Positions 25,040 through 34,064 are shown, numbered from the stretch's first letter. The stretch is 45,945 bases of DNA from an uncultured Granulicella sp. (GCA_903932155.1 CAIZFH010000228.1:1-45945), one strand, 5' to 3'. Program-made: numbers and translations. The notes: generated by a model from the sequence alone, not told the origin.

Positions 25040-25293
25040 ATTGTTCCCGACGCGTCGATTGATTTTTCCATGTCGCGGATGATTGAACTGAGAGGAACTC
25101 CTAAAGCAGCAGAGATGCGATACATATTGACCAAAGCAATGTTGCGAAGGCCCCGCTCTACGTCGCCGATGTAGGTACGATGGATGTCTGCGAGTTCAGC
25201 AAGCTTTTCCTGCGACAATCCCGCGGACAGACGGGATTTGCGGACTGCGTCGCCAAAGGCCTCTTTAAGTGAGTCATCAATTAGTGGAGTCAC
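25036..25293 (-). CDS. Controller (C) protein of the restriction-modification system, XRE-type
   Basis: An 85-residue helix-turn-helix protein (L-S-Q-E-K-L-A-E-L-A-D-I-H-R-T-Y-I-G-D-V-E-R-G, about 25-48). Size and gene order are those of C proteins, which bind their own promoter and delay nuclease production until the methylase has protected the DNA. The start is GTG at 25293 with no ribosome binding site, consistent with a leaderless mRNA. It overlaps the nuclease start by 4 bp. Confidence 0.85.
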   Translation of the reverse strand: MTPLIDDSLKEAFGDAVRKSRLSAGLSQEKLAELADIHRTYIGDVERGLRNIALVNMYRISAALGVPLSSIIRDMEKSIDASGTI

Positions 25294-25299
25294 GGCTAG

Positions 25300-25339
25300 A
25301 GATTAGGACTATGACGACTATGGGTCTACATGCTATAAG
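25300..25339. promoter_or_regulatory. Overlapping divergent C/methylase promoters with repeat operators
   Basis: Leftward: -35 TAGACC (complement of 25323-25328), 17-bp spacer, -10 TAATCT (complement of 25300-25305), ending six bases before the GTG of the C gene. Two ATAGTC units (complement of 25307-25312 and 25316-25321) occupy the spacer. Rightward: -35 ATGACG (25311-25316), 17 bp, -10 TATAAG (25334-25339) toward the methylase. A protein on the repeats would cover both promoters. ATAGTC resembles half-sites known from some C-box operators; that match is from memory. Confidence 0.45.
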
Positions 25340-25373
25340 TGGCATAGGTAAATGAGCGAGGGGACAAGAATCA

Positions 25374-26249
25374 ATGAAGAATACAGCAACCCGACAACTG
25401 TTTCCATACGAGGCGGACGACTCCCATCGCAAGCCGTTGAGCAGGTCGGGCAATCGACTACATGGGATCATTGCAGAAGCCTTAGATCGAGACGGGGTAG
25501 TAATTCTGCCGCCATCGAGCGTCGAAGAAACACTTGGAATAGCCACGGCGATTGGCATGTTCTTCGATACGATCATGCTCGACCCCTGGTACAACAAGGG
25601 CTTCGGAGGTGTTCAGCCTGATTACATGGCGTATTTCCTGAACGTCATCCGGCAGTCCGGAAAGCTTGCCGATCATGTCTATTATTGGGGTTTCCCTGAA
25701 ATCGTCGCGCCATTCGTCGAACGAATCCCTGAGCCGCTGAAACTGACCTGCTGGCTGACGTGGTACTACAAGAACAATCCCTCGGTCATACGGGGCTGGC
25801 GATCGAGCCAAAATGCTTGCCTGCATCTGTCTCGGCCAGGTGCAACCCTTCATCCTGAGCGGTTCTTGAACGAGAAACAACTGGCTCTCAAAGAACAGGG
25901 TAAACTGCGCTACATGCCAGGTCCCACAAGCGTTCTTGAAGACAAATCATGGGACGTTGTAGAGGAACCACTTCTGGTGGGCTTCGTCGGTCGCAAGGAA
26001 CAAACAGGACATCCATCGCAAAAACCACAAAAGGTATATGACCATCTCCTCCAGATGACGATGTCTGAGAAAGGCGTCCTTTTGGATCCGATGGCTGGTT
26101 CTGGAACAGCAGGAGCCGTCGCACGACACAGAGGATTTCGGGCTATTCTCTGCGATAGGTCTGAAGAATACACACAGCTTATGGAAAAGCGCCTTGGCAT
26201 TGGTAGATTATCGATAGCCCGTGAGGTTGCCGCGCTCCTAGAGCTTTAG
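25374..26249 (+). CDS. Beta-class DNA amino-methyltransferase
   Basis: A 291-residue site-specific methylase. Motif order is that of the beta class: catalytic motif IV first (L-D70-P-W-Y73), then G-H-P-S-Q-K-P-x-x-V-Y-D-H-L-L (212-226) and the SAM-binding D-P-M-A-G-S-G-T (238-245). It would methylate the exocyclic amino group of adenine or cytosine. D-P-W-Y replaces the usual D-P-P-Y/S-P-P-Y. GAGGGG lies upstream of the ATG. It is divergent from the controller and nuclease and completes the restriction-modification unit. The recognition sequence cannot be read from the protein. Confidence 0.92.
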   Translation: MKNTATRQLFPYEADDSHRKPLSRSGNRLHGIIAEALDRDGVVILPPSSVEETLGIATAIGMFFDTIMLDPWYNKGFGGVQPDYMAYFLNVIRQSGKLADHVYYWGFPEIVAPFVERIPEPLKLTCWLTWYYKNNPSVIRGWRSSQNACLHLSRPGATLHPERFLNEKQLALKEQGKLRYMPGPTSVLEDKSWDVVEEPLLVGFVGRKEQTGHPSQKPQKVYDHLLQMTMSEKGVLLDPMAGSGTAGAVARHRGFRAILCDRSEEYTQLMEKRLGIGRLSIAREVAALLEL

Positions 26250-26276
26250 CCGCCAGTCCTCGAGTAGAGAGGTGCA

Positions 26277-26654
26277 ATGGTCATCGGCGTGGGTACCGAC
26301 CTGATCGAGATCGCGCGTATCCGTCACAGCATTACCCGCTTCGGCGACCGCTTTCTCCACCGCGTCTTCACCCCCGGCGAGATCGCATACTGCCGCAGCA
26401 AAAAGAACGCCGCCGAGAGCTTTGCCGCCCGCTTCGCCGCCAAGGAGGCCGGTGCCAAGGCGCTCGGTACGGGCATCAGCCACGGCATCAGCTGGCTCGA
26501 ACTCGAAGTCGCCCGAGAACCCAGCGGCAAACCCTCCCTCCATCTCTCCGGACGCGCCGCCCTTAGAGTTCGCTCCCTCGGCGTCGCAACCATCTCGCTC
26601 AGCCTTACCCATAGCAAAGACTTCGCCCTCGCCGTCGTCGTCATGGAAGATTAG
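26277..26654 (+). CDS. acpS: Holo-[acyl-carrier-protein] synthase
   Basis: A 125-residue phosphopantetheinyl transferase that loads the 4'-phosphopantetheine arm of CoA onto acyl carrier protein. The N-terminal G-V-G-T-D-L-I-E-I with metal ligand D8 and the F-A-A-R-F-A-A-K-E-A motif, followed by a late I-S-L-S-L-T-H-S, are characteristic, and the length is normal for the AcpS class. The ATG lies 27 bp after the methylase stop, so some read-through from the restriction-modification island is possible. Confidence 0.95.
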   Translation: MVIGVGTDLIEIARIRHSITRFGDRFLHRVFTPGEIAYCRSKKNAAESFAARFAAKEAGAKALGTGISHGISWLELEVAREPSGKPSLHLSGRAALRVRSLGVATISLSLTHSKDFALAVVVMED

Positions 26655-26681
26655 ATGCCAGCACCTAGTACCTCGTCCCTT
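26654..26681 (-). repeat. Heptad tandem array (4 units) at the acpS stop
   Basis: GATGCCA, GCACCTA, GTACCTC and GTCCCTT in register (minus-strand form of YAGGTRC). The first base is the last base of the acpS stop codon. The outer units are degenerate. Confidence 0.55.
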
Positions 26682-26742
26682 GCCCTTCTGGTCACATGAC
26701 CCCTGGGCACGCAGACCATCACGCACCGCCGCACTGGCTCCG

Positions 26743-27159
26743 ATGAACACACCAGCGGCAACTTCCTTCTCACCGCGACAGTTCATCGAAACTATGCACT
26801 CGCTCAACATCCAGAGCTTCTCCTATGAACAGCGCCACAGTCTGCTGGCCGATCTCACTCTGGCCTTCAGCAACTGCGGCGGCTGGGTCGTCGAACGCAA
26901 AACCCTCTCTCCCACTGATATGGCGTTCCAAGTCGAAATCCAACTCTCCTCCATCCTCGACCTATACGTCGCCATCGTTGCCACCGGAGTCGAACTCACC
27001 CGCGAAGGTCACCAGGCCCTCACCGAGCTCTGCACCCGGCGCAAACATATGCGCATCGCAGCGGAACTTGGCCAGATCGTCTCCATCCGCCTGGAGATCA
27101 GCTTCCTCGACGACATCACCCTCCACTCCCTCCTCGCCTCCGGCTCCGGCGTTGCCTGA
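26743..27159 (+). CDS. Conserved hypothetical cytosolic protein
   Basis: A 138-residue protein without a recognised domain. The ATG at 26743 lies well inside a longer open frame whose upstream part is antisense-like over acpS. The sequence is mixed alpha/beta with no signal peptide: S-Y-E-Q-R-H-S-L-L-A-D-L-T-L-A-F near 28-43, then V-E-I-Q-L-S-S-I-L-D-L-Y-V-A-I-V-A and a final S-F-L-D-D-I-T-L-H-S. GC-rich third positions agree with coding. No ribosome binding site of note. The neighbours do not indicate a function. Confidence 0.6.
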   Translation: MNTPAATSFSPRQFIETMHSLNIQSFSYEQRHSLLADLTLAFSNCGGWVVERKTLSPTDMAFQVEIQLSSILDLYVAIVATGVELTREGHQALTELCTRRKHMRIAAELGQIVSIRLEISFLDDITLHSLLASGSGVA

Positions 27160-27264
27160 TCGCAGTTGACCGCATCGCCGCGAAGACCGAGAATCGAATC
27201 TGAAAGCCGCTCCCGTTCCCTCCCACTCCGGGCCTGCTCTCCAGATTTCAGCCAGAGGTCTTCT

Positions 27265-27837
27265 ATGCTCGCCTACTTCGTCCTTCTGCTCGCCGTGCTC
27301 AGCCGCATCCTTCCCCACGCCTTCCACTCCGTCAGTTGGAACTTCACCGCCCTCGGCGGCGGCCTGCTCTTCTTCGGCTCCCGCATCGGCGGCTCGAGGC
27401 GCGCCGCATGGATGCTGCCCTCAGCCCTCGCCGTCCTCATGGCAACCGACTATTACCTCACCGTCTTCGCCTACGGCTATTCCTTCCAGGTACGCGAGTA
27501 CGCCGTCACCTGGATCTGGTACGCCGCCGTCTGCCTCCTCGGCATGGGCCTCCTGCAAAAACCCACCGTGCTGCGCGTCGTGGCTGGTGTGCTCACCTCA
27601 TCCACCTCCTTCTTCCTCGTCAGCAACTTCGTGGTCTGGACGTCCGGCTCCATGAGTATGTATCCGCACTCATTCGCCGGACTCAGCGCCTGCTACATCG
27701 CCGGCCTTCCCTTCTATCGCAACGATCTGGTCTCCACCGCGCTTACCGCGGGCGCCCTCTTCGGCCTACCCGTCCTCGCCGCCCGCATCGCCTACTCACT
27801 ACAGGCAGCGCATCGCAACGATCTTCCCCTGGCCTGA
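27265..27837 (+). CDS. Small polytopic membrane protein, DUF6580-like
   Basis: A 190-residue inner-membrane protein with five to six hydrophobic segments. R-I-L-P-H-A-F-H-S-V-S-W-N-F-T-A-L-G-G near residues 14-32 and D-Y-Y-L-T-V-F near 62-68 are the patterns I associate with the DUF6580 group, which has features of small transporter S-components. F-L-V-S-N-F-V-V-W and a C-terminal P-F-Y-R-N-D-L also fit. The ATG at 27265 follows CAGAGG. Substrate and function are unknown. It converges on the TonB receptor gene, 6 bp stop to stop. Confidence 0.7.
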   Translation: MLAYFVLLLAVLSRILPHAFHSVSWNFTALGGGLLFFGSRIGGSRRAAWMLPSALAVLMATDYYLTVFAYGYSFQVREYAVTWIWYAAVCLLGMGLLQKPTVLRVVAGVLTSSTSFFLVSNFVVWTSGSMSMYPHSFAGLSACYIAGLPFYRNDLVSTALTAGALFGLPVLAARIAYSLQAAHRNDLPLA

Positions 27838-27843
27838 TCGCTG

Positions 27844-30800
27844 TTAGAACGAAATCCGTGCCGCAATCTCTACCTCTCGAGGCGTGTAAAGGAAGCCGCT
27901 GTTGTTGGAAGTAGTTACGGCCTGAAATGAATTCTGATAGATTGCCAATCCAGTCGCCGGTCCGGTTGCCGTCAAAAGATAGGCAGTGGTACTGAGTCCG
28001 TCGATGTTCTGCTTGTTGGCAATATTGAAGGCATTCAGCATCAACTGCACGTGATAGCGGTCCCGAATTGCGAACTCCTTCTCGATACGCAGGTCGTCCA
28101 CCTCGTGGCGAGGGTACTTATAGGTGTTGCGTCCAATGATTGGTATATAGGTTGTAACGCCCGTGCCATTCCAGCCCGTGGAAACTGAGTTACTGGAAGT
28201 CGAGCCGCTGATTGCCGCGGAGTAAGGCAGGCCGCTCTGTGCTTGAAAGCTGTTGTTCACGCTCCAGCCGTTGATCGCATAGCTGAGCAGGCTATTCTTG
28301 CGGGCCACATTGGGAAAGCTGTATAGGGCATAGAACACCACGCGGTCCGGCACATTGTAGTTCGAGTTGCCATAGTTGCTGCGAGCGGCTGCATGCGGGT
28401 CGAGCCAGTTATTGGTTGTAATGGTTGCAACTGCACTCTGGTTGTAATCCAGCGCATGAGACCAGGTATAGTTTGCGTCGAACTCTATGTTATGCAGCGA
28501 ATGGTTCTGTACCTCAACTACAAAGCCGTTATAGCTGGAATTGATGTTGCTGGTAACATCCGTGATGCCCTGGTAGTTGGCATTGATATAGTGCGTGTAT
28601 GTTTTTACGGGAACTATGGTGCCGCTATGAATTGGGCCGCTTCCGGTTGGATCGATGAAGGCGATATTCGTCGTCTGCGCAGTCGCAGTATCCAGGTTGG
28701 TGTTGATGAAGTTAGGTAACTCGCGGCCGAGAGCCCCAAGATAACTCAGGGATACTACGGTTCCCATGCCAACTTCCTGCTGCACCAGCAGGTCGAACTC
28801 ATGCACCATTGGGTTTTGCAGATGCGGATCGAGATAATATACAGCCGGAGTCGCCGCAGATCCTGCCGCAGTGACGTTGTTCGGAAAGACTGGAGTGGTT
28901 GAGCCAGCCTTTGGCGAGTAGACCGAGGTGGTCTGGCCATTCGCGCTTCCGGAGTTCAGCAGCACGTTGAGCAGTGTGCCGTTTGTGACTCGGCCATAGT
29001 ACATGCCATAACCGCCGCGCAGCACAGACTTGCCTCTACCGAACATGTCGTACGAAAAACCGATGCGTGGTCCGAAATTGTTCTTGTCGCTGGGGTGATT
29101 GGAGGTCTGCGGAACAGCCGCGTTAGCCAGGTTGGCTGGCGGCGCCGGAAGAAACTCGTAGTCGTAACGCATGCCCAGCTCCAGAGTCAGGCGAGGCAAT
29201 ATCTTCCAGTGATCTTGCGCAAACAGCGCGTAGTCGAATGTCTGGATCGCGAAGACAGGATTGCCGAATGTCTGTCCGTACCCGCCCGCGGCATAGCACT
29301 GATACGTGCCAACAGCCGTCGCCGTCGATGTCGCTGCAGGCTGTTGCGCGCTGTCGCAGGTTCCAGTGGATGCATTCTTCGAGGCAACGTCAGCCAGATA
29401 GTTGCCAATGTAAGAGTAAGTGTAGATACCATTGCCCGACGACGTTCCTGCGCTGGAGGAACCGCTGAGTGCATTGATCAGGTCGTCGTTGTGCAGCATG
29501 TCGCCGCCAATATTAAAGATATGGTTCTTCCTGACGTAGTACAGCGCATCTTCCATCTGCCATTTGCGTTCGTCCGGCAGCGCCTTGCGATAGGAATAAT
29601 AGGGCGAGCCAAGCTCAAATCCGGTGCTTCCATCCAACACCACAGCCGGAATATTACCGTTCCCAGCTACCAGATTTGCCTTTGTATAGGCGCTCAACGG
29701 CTGCTGCCCTTCGTCGTTCAGTTCACGGCCGTACTGATATATAAGTTCGTTGCTGATATTGTTGCGGATTAAACTAGTCAGTTTAGCCACGATGTAATCC
29801 AACTTCACATAATCGGAACCTTGCGAATCGATGGCATAAGGAACTATTCCCGCGGCCTGAACTCCGCCCGGCGAATCCCAGCGCAGGCGGTTGTACAGCA
29901 GGCTGACATGCTGCCTGGAATTGACTTGCCAGTCCAGCTTGGGCGTGTTGATCTCCTGGTAGCCGGCGCGAGGCGTAAATCCAAGATCGGGCAGCAGATT
30001 TGCCAGACCTGTGGAGTAAGCGCCCGTTCCCGCGTCATAGCTTGTCAAACGTTCCCGCGCAGCCAGGGTACATGCCTGCGCGTCCAGTGCCGGAGCTGCT
30101 GTCGTCGCGCCACGCGGCGGCGTGAGATAGCCGGTCGCAAGATTGCAGGTGTACGTCGGATAGGTCACGCCTGAGGCCGGCGGAGGCAACACGGTGTTCG
30201 CTCCCGCAGCCGTTGCCACGTCTGGCAATGAAAAAAATATACCTGGAGTTCCGGGACTGGCTATCGCAGGAAAGATGCGTGAGTGCTGATCGTAGGTATA
30301 GATCCAGAACAGCTTGTTCTTGAGGATCGGGCCGCCGACCGTGAATCCGTAGATCTTGCGAACATCCTCCGGTTTGTAGTGAACACTGGTGAAGCTGGCG
30401 GGAACCGGATTGCCCGATGTGTAATTCGCGACCGTCTGCAGGGCGTGTTCCTGAGAAGCATTCCAATTGCTCTCGCGATCGTAGAAGTACACCTGGCCGT
30501 GAAGTTCATTCGCGCCGCTGTTGGTGACGGAGTGGATGACGCCGCCCGCCGCGCGTCCATACTCCGCGGCGTAGACGCCGGTGTTCACGGCGAACTCGCG
30601 AACCGCGCTTAAGGAGGTCGAATACGCCTCACGAGTTCGTCCGCGCTCCTCCGAGTAGTAGGCCTGATTGTCGTCCGCTCCATCGATTTCGACATTGTTC
30701 AGCAGGGTACTTATGCCACGCACGCTGACCAGGCCTAAGCCACTGGCGTCCGAAATTACGCCGGGAGTCGTCAACGCCAGGCTCGACCAGCGCCGATTGT

Positions 30801-31257
30801 TCATCGGGATGCCTTGCAGCGCGCGCGAGTTCAGGTTCGTCGAGAAATCCGGCGAATCGAGCTTCAGGACCGGCACTGTCTCCGTGACTTCCACGGTTGT
30901 ACTTGCCAAACCGGCGACGAGATGTGGCAGCAACGAAGTCGCCTGTCCAACCTGCACGATCATATTTTCTGTACGAGAGCTCTGGAAACCTGTCGCAGCG
31001 ACCGACACGGTATACGTTCCCGGCTCAATTAACGGAGCGTCGAAGCTGCCGCTCGCGTCCGTCGTCAACACAATCTCCGCGTTGGTCGCATCATTCCGGA
31101 TGGATACGGTTGCATGCGCGATCGCGGCGTTGGCAGCGTCGAAGACCGTCCCGCCGATTGCGCCCTGGGTCGTCGATTGCGCCAATATCGAGACGAATGC
31201 AGAACAGAGAATCGCGACGGAAAGCACTGACTTAGCAATCATTTTGATCTTTGTCAC
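27844..31257 (-). CDS. Oar-like TonB-dependent outer-membrane receptor
   Basis: A 1137-residue outer-membrane protein. A signal peptide (about 1-26) is followed by a carboxypeptidase-regulatory-like Ig domain (about 30-115: G-A-I-G-G-T-V-F-D-A, G-T-Y-T-V-S-V-A-A-T-G-F), a plug domain (V-S-V-R-G-I-S-T-L-L-N-N-V-E-I-D-G) and a long beta-barrel ending in R-I-S-F with the usual terminal Phe. Such expanded Oar-type receptors are numerous in Acidobacteria and are thought to import large nutrients, often glycans; the substrate here is unknown. The start is GTG at 31257, with ATG at 31242 as an alternative. It is divergent from the oxidoreductase gene; the 156-bp gap must hold both promoters, though none is clear. 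Confidence 0.92.
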   Translation of the reverse strand: MTKIKMIAKSVLSVAILCSAFVSILAQSTTQGAIGGTVFDAANAAIAHATVSIRNDATNAEIVLTTDASGSFDAPLIEPGTYTVSVAATGFQSSRTENMIVQVGQATSLLPHLVAGLASTTVEVTETVPVLKLDSPDFSTNLNSRALQGIPMNNRRWSSLALTTPGVISDASGLGLVSVRGISTLLNNVEIDGADDNQAYYSEERGRTREAYSTSLSAVREFAVNTGVYAAEYGRAAGGVIHSVTNSGANELHGQVYFYDRESNWNASQEHALQTVANYTSGNPVPASFTSVHYKPEDVRKIYGFTVGGPILKNKLFWIYTYDQHSRIFPAIASPGTPGIFFSLPDVATAAGANTVLPPPASGVTYPTYTCNLATGYLTPPRGATTAAPALDAQACTLAARERLTSYDAGTGAYSTGLANLLPDLGFTPRAGYQEINTPKLDWQVNSRQHVSLLYNRLRWDSPGGVQAAGIVPYAIDSQGSDYVKLDYIVAKLTSLIRNNISNELIYQYGRELNDEGQQPLSAYTKANLVAGNGNIPAVVLDGSTGFELGSPYYSYRKALPDERKWQMEDALYYVRKNHIFNIGGDMLHNDDLINALSGSSSAGTSSGNGIYTYSYIGNYLADVASKNASTGTCDSAQQPAATSTATAVGTYQCYAAGGYGQTFGNPVFAIQTFDYALFAQDHWKILPRLTLELGMRYDYEFLPAPPANLANAAVPQTSNHPSDKNNFGPRIGFSYDMFGRGKSVLRGGYGMYYGRVTNGTLLNVLLNSGSANGQTTSVYSPKAGSTTPVFPNNVTAAGSAATPAVYYLDPHLQNPMVHEFDLLVQQEVGMGTVVSLSYLGALGRELPNFINTNLDTATAQTTNIAFIDPTGSGPIHSGTIVPVKTYTHYINANYQGITDVTSNINSSYNGFVVEVQNHSLHNIEFDANYTWSHALDYNQSAVATITTNNWLDPHAAARSNYGNSNYNVPDRVVFYALYSFPNVARKNSLLSYAINGWSVNNSFQAQSGLPYSAAISGSTSSNSVSTGWNGTGVTTYIPIIGRNTYKYPRHEVDDLRIEKEFAIRDRYHVQLMLNAFNIANKQNIDGLSTTAYLLTATGPATGLAIYQNSFQAVTTSNNSGFLYTPREVEIAARISF

Positions 31258-31413
31258 GTTCAGTCAAGATCTCCAGAAAGATTCGATCATATTGTCTGGG
31301 GCTTTGTCGCTGCTAACCGCTTAAGAATCGAGATCACGGCCGCTTCTTTCCGTATGCAGCACAGACTGACCGAGGGTAATGTAGGAACAGAGCCCCACGA
31401 GGAGAACTGTCCG

Positions 31414-32991
31414 ATGAACTCGAACGAATCCAGCAACGGTGGTATCACTCGGCGTACGGCGATCGTCTCCGGTCTGGCTGCGCTTGCGGCGTCTGGTTTC
31501 AAGGCAGAGGCAGCCGCGCAGAACTCCAGCCAGAAACTGCGGATCGCCTGCATTGGCGTTGGCGGCGTAGGGCAGGACTACGTTGCCGGATGCAAGGACG
31601 AAGAGATCGTTGCTCTGTGCGACCTGGACCATGAGTTCTCCGCGCCCGCGTTCCAGCTCTATCCGAAGGCCCGGCTGTATAAGGACTTCCGCCAGATGTT
31701 CGACAAGGAGGAGAAGAACTTCGATGCACTGATTGTCGCCACGCCAGACCACTGGCACTCGCACCTGGTGCTGGCGGGCCTTGCGATGAATAAGCATATC
31801 TACTGCGCCAAGCCAATCACGCGCACCATCGCGGAAGACAGGCGGGTGAAGGCCGCGTGTCTTGCGTCGCATGTGACGACCAAGGCGAGCATACAGGACT
31901 CGTGTACTTCTCCTGCGCGAGCAACCACGGAGCTGCTGATGAGCGACGCCATCGGCCCCATCCGCGAGGTTCATTTCTGGACCGGAACGCACAGCCCCAG
32001 TGGATTGGCTCGACCGACAGAGGCGCAGACGCCGCCGCAGGGGATGGATTGGGACCAGTGGTGTGGCCCATCGCCCGCGCGGCCGTATCACAAGACCTAC
32101 CACTACGGCAGTTGGCGGCCGTGGTGGGACTTTGGCACCGGCAACCTGGGCGACGTTGCCTGCCACTCGCTGCATGTGTTCCACGACGAACTGGAGATGA
32201 GCGCGCCAGACTGGGTGGCAGCCAATGCCTGCCAATCCTTCTCGCTGGCGGGCGTGGTGGAGAACAGCGAGTGCGCGAGCATTGCCAACTATGTGCAGTG
32301 GCACTTTCCGGCACGCGGCAAGCATCCTGAGATGATGGCGTACTTTTACGATGGCGGACTTCAGCCGCCGCGGCCCATGAGTATGCCTCCGGATATGGGG
32401 ATGCCTGGAAGAGGCGTGATGTTTGTCGGCGACGAGGGCGTTCTGGTCTCCGCGTTCTATGGAGGCAGTCCGTGGCTTCCCGACCACACATTGCCGCAAC
32501 CGGGCCAGACACTGCGCGGCCTGCCCGGCGGCCAACTGCTGCCGGAGAGCCGATTCAAGGACTTCAAACAGCCGGAGCCGACCCTGATACGATGCGAAAG
32601 GCCAGACCACTACGCCGAATGGATCCGGAGTTGCAAGGCCGGCAAGAAGTCGATCACTCCGGTGGAATACGCCTGCGGGCTGACGGAGTTTGCATTGCTG
32701 GGAAGCGTGACCGAACGCCGCTACAGCACTCCTGGAGTGCGCAGTGGAGCGGGCTATGGACAGAACAGCCGATCGGACTCCGCAGTGGTGTGGATTCCTG
32801 CGTCCGGCGACGGCCATGTTCATGTGCCCGACGCGCCGCCTCCAACTCCCACGGCGGCTAACTCTCCGCGTTACTGGCGAAGCTCCAAGGTGCTGCAATG
32901 GGACGCAAAGGCCATGCGGTTCACCAACGACGATGTGGCCAACAGCTACGTCGACATGCCGTATCGCAAGCAGTGGGACTACAAGGTGTAG
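31414..32991 (+). CDS. Tat-exported Gfo/Idh/MocA-family oxidoreductase
   Basis: A 525-residue protein. The ATG at 31414 follows GAGGAG. A twin-arginine signal, I-T-R-R-T-A-I-V-S-G (11-20), ends near A-E-A-A-A. The NAD-binding Rossmann fold starts I-A-C-I-G-V-G-G-V-G (44-53), then I-V-A-L-C-D-L-D, A-T-P-D-H-W-H-S, and Y-C-A-K-P-I-T (E-K-P in classic members). The C-terminal substrate domain is extended. Exported members with a cofactor are frequent in Acidobacteria and Planctomycetes and act on sugars; the substrate here is unknown. The neighbouring TonB receptor may supply a related glycan. Confidence 0.9.
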   Translation: MNSNESSNGGITRRTAIVSGLAALAASGFKAEAAAQNSSQKLRIACIGVGGVGQDYVAGCKDEEIVALCDLDHEFSAPAFQLYPKARLYKDFRQMFDKEEKNFDALIVATPDHWHSHLVLAGLAMNKHIYCAKPITRTIAEDRRVKAACLASHVTTKASIQDSCTSPARATTELLMSDAIGPIREVHFWTGTHSPSGLARPTEAQTPPQGMDWDQWCGPSPARPYHKTYHYGSWRPWWDFGTGNLGDVACHSLHVFHDELEMSAPDWVAANACQSFSLAGVVENSECASIANYVQWHFPARGKHPEMMAYFYDGGLQPPRPMSMPPDMGMPGRGVMFVGDEGVLVSAFYGGSPWLPDHTLPQPGQTLRGLPGGQLLPESRFKDFKQPEPTLIRCERPDHYAEWIRSCKAGKKSITPVEYACGLTEFALLGSVTERRYSTPGVRSGAGYGQNSRSDSAVVWIPASGDGHVHVPDAPPPTPTAANSPRYWRSSKVLQWDAKAMRFTNDDVANSYVDMPYRKQWDYKV

Positions 32992-33009
32992 GGCTGGTAA
33001 AAATGCCGG

Positions 33010-33525
33010 TTATGTAGAAACCTCGTCGTCGAGGGACTGCGCGAGGACTTCGTCGCGGCGCGCGGCACGCCATGCCAGGAACTTCGACTTTAATTTGGGG
33101 TCGGTGGCGGCCAGGATCTGCACGGCAAAGATGGCAGCATTGGCAGCGCCCGCGGCCCCGATGGCGAAGGTGGCGACAGGAACGCCCTTCGGCATCTGGA
33201 CGATGGAGAGCAGCGAATCCAGGCCTTGCAGCGCAGTGGCCGCGATGGGAACACCGAGGATTGGAACGGTGGTCTTGGCGGCCAACATTCCGGCGACATG
33301 GGCAGCGCCGCCTGCGCCAGCGATGATGACGCGCAGGCCGCGGGATTCGGCTGACTCGGCGTAGGCAAACATCTGGTCGGGGGTGCGATGCGCGGAGACG
33401 ACGCGGGCTTCGTAGGGGATGCCAAACTCGCGCAGAACATCTACGGCGGAACGCATCAGCGCATAATCGTTGCGGCTACCCATGAGAACGGCGACGAGTG
33501 GTTTGGACTGCGATTTTTTCTTCAT
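33010..33525 (-). CDS. purE: N5-carboxyaminoimidazole ribonucleotide mutase
   Basis: A 171-residue class I PurE, moving the carboxyl group from N5 to C4 of the imidazole ribonucleotide in purine synthesis. V-L-M-G-S-R-N-D-Y (13-21) corresponds to the phosphate-binding G-S-x-x-D, then V-V-S-A-H-R-T-P and I-I-A-G-A-G-G-A-A-H-V-A-G follow in order. S-R-N-D replaces the common S-D-S-D. The partner purK is not adjacent in the window. It converges on the oxidoreductase gene, 18 bp apart. Confidence 0.94.
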   Translation of the reverse strand: MKKKSQSKPLVAVLMGSRNDYALMRSAVDVLREFGIPYEARVVSAHRTPDQMFAYAESAESRGLRVIIAGAGGAAHVAGMLAAKTTVPILGVPIAATALQGLDSLLSIVQMPKGVPVATFAIGAAGAANAAIFAVQILAATDPKLKSKFLAWRAARRDEVLAQSLDDEVST

Positions 33526-33783
33526 GGCAAAATTATACGATCCAAATGGTCCGGTTTCTAAGGGTCGGCGGGCAGGTTTTCCGACCCTCGCGTTCGATGG
33601 AATTGAAGGGCGTGTGCGGCACCTGTAGCAGGGATGCGCCCGGTCTGTACCCCCCCACCCCCCCCGGTATATCTTGGGAGCAAACAGCTTTGATTCATCA
33701 ACTTATAAGATGTAACGCGCTCTAAGATAAGCTAAACAAACCGGTTATGGCTAAAATCCTGTGAATAAAAGGGTTGCGGCTGC
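33526..33783. other. Noncoding gap with C-rich tract resembling the dispersed repeat
   Basis: The tract GTACCCCCCACCCCCCCCGG (33647-33666) followed by TATATC resembles the C-rich end of the dispersed repeat at 960-1165 and 5140-5195, but nothing else of that repeat is conserved. No gene is supported. It separates purE from the phage-like cluster. Confidence 0.4.
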
Positions 33784-34053
33784 TCAATCGGCCGGGAGGT
33801 CCTTGGCCCAGAGGCTGGCGTTGAGACACTGGACCACACCATCGACGATGAGGTTGAGGCCGGCGGTGAACCTGGCGGAGTCGGCGATCTGCTTGCTGCT
33901 GACCGCGTCGGCCATGTTGATGCTGGAGCTGACGATGGAGAGCGCGGCGTCCTTCTTCTGCACGCCGGACTTTGCTCCGTAGAGAGCTTCGACACCCTGC
34001 ACGAGGCTGGGCAGAAGGGAGATGCTACGCAGGAAGAGTTTGAGGAAGTCCAT
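33784..34053 (-). CDS. Small hypothetical protein, end of phage-like cluster
   Basis: An 89-residue protein. The ATG at 34053 follows AAGGAA, which abuts a heptad repeat array in the leader. The sequence (M-D-F-L-K-L-F-L-R-S-I-S-L-L-P-S-L-V-Q-G-V-E-A-L-Y-G) begins with an amphipathic or membrane-leaning helix and continues as helical, Ala/Ser rich, without a recognised domain. Position suggests a lysis- or tail-associated accessory protein of the phage-like block, which is inference only. Confidence 0.6.
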   Translation of the reverse strand: MDFLKLFLRSISLLPSLVQGVEALYGAKSGVQKKDAALSIVSSSINMADAVSSKQIADSARFTAGLNLIVDGVVQCLNASLWAKDLPAD

Positions 34054-34064
34054 GGATTCCTTTC

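Noticed and set aside
31321-32898. A 525-codon leftward open frame over the Gfo/Idh/MocA gene
   Set aside because: The opposite strand carries a complete Tat signal and Rossmann fold; the shadow frame is Arg/His rich with no domain.
33647-33666. Third copy of the dispersed repeat at the C-rich tract
   Set aside because: Only the low-complexity C-rich tract and a few following bases match; no iteron or end sequence is present.
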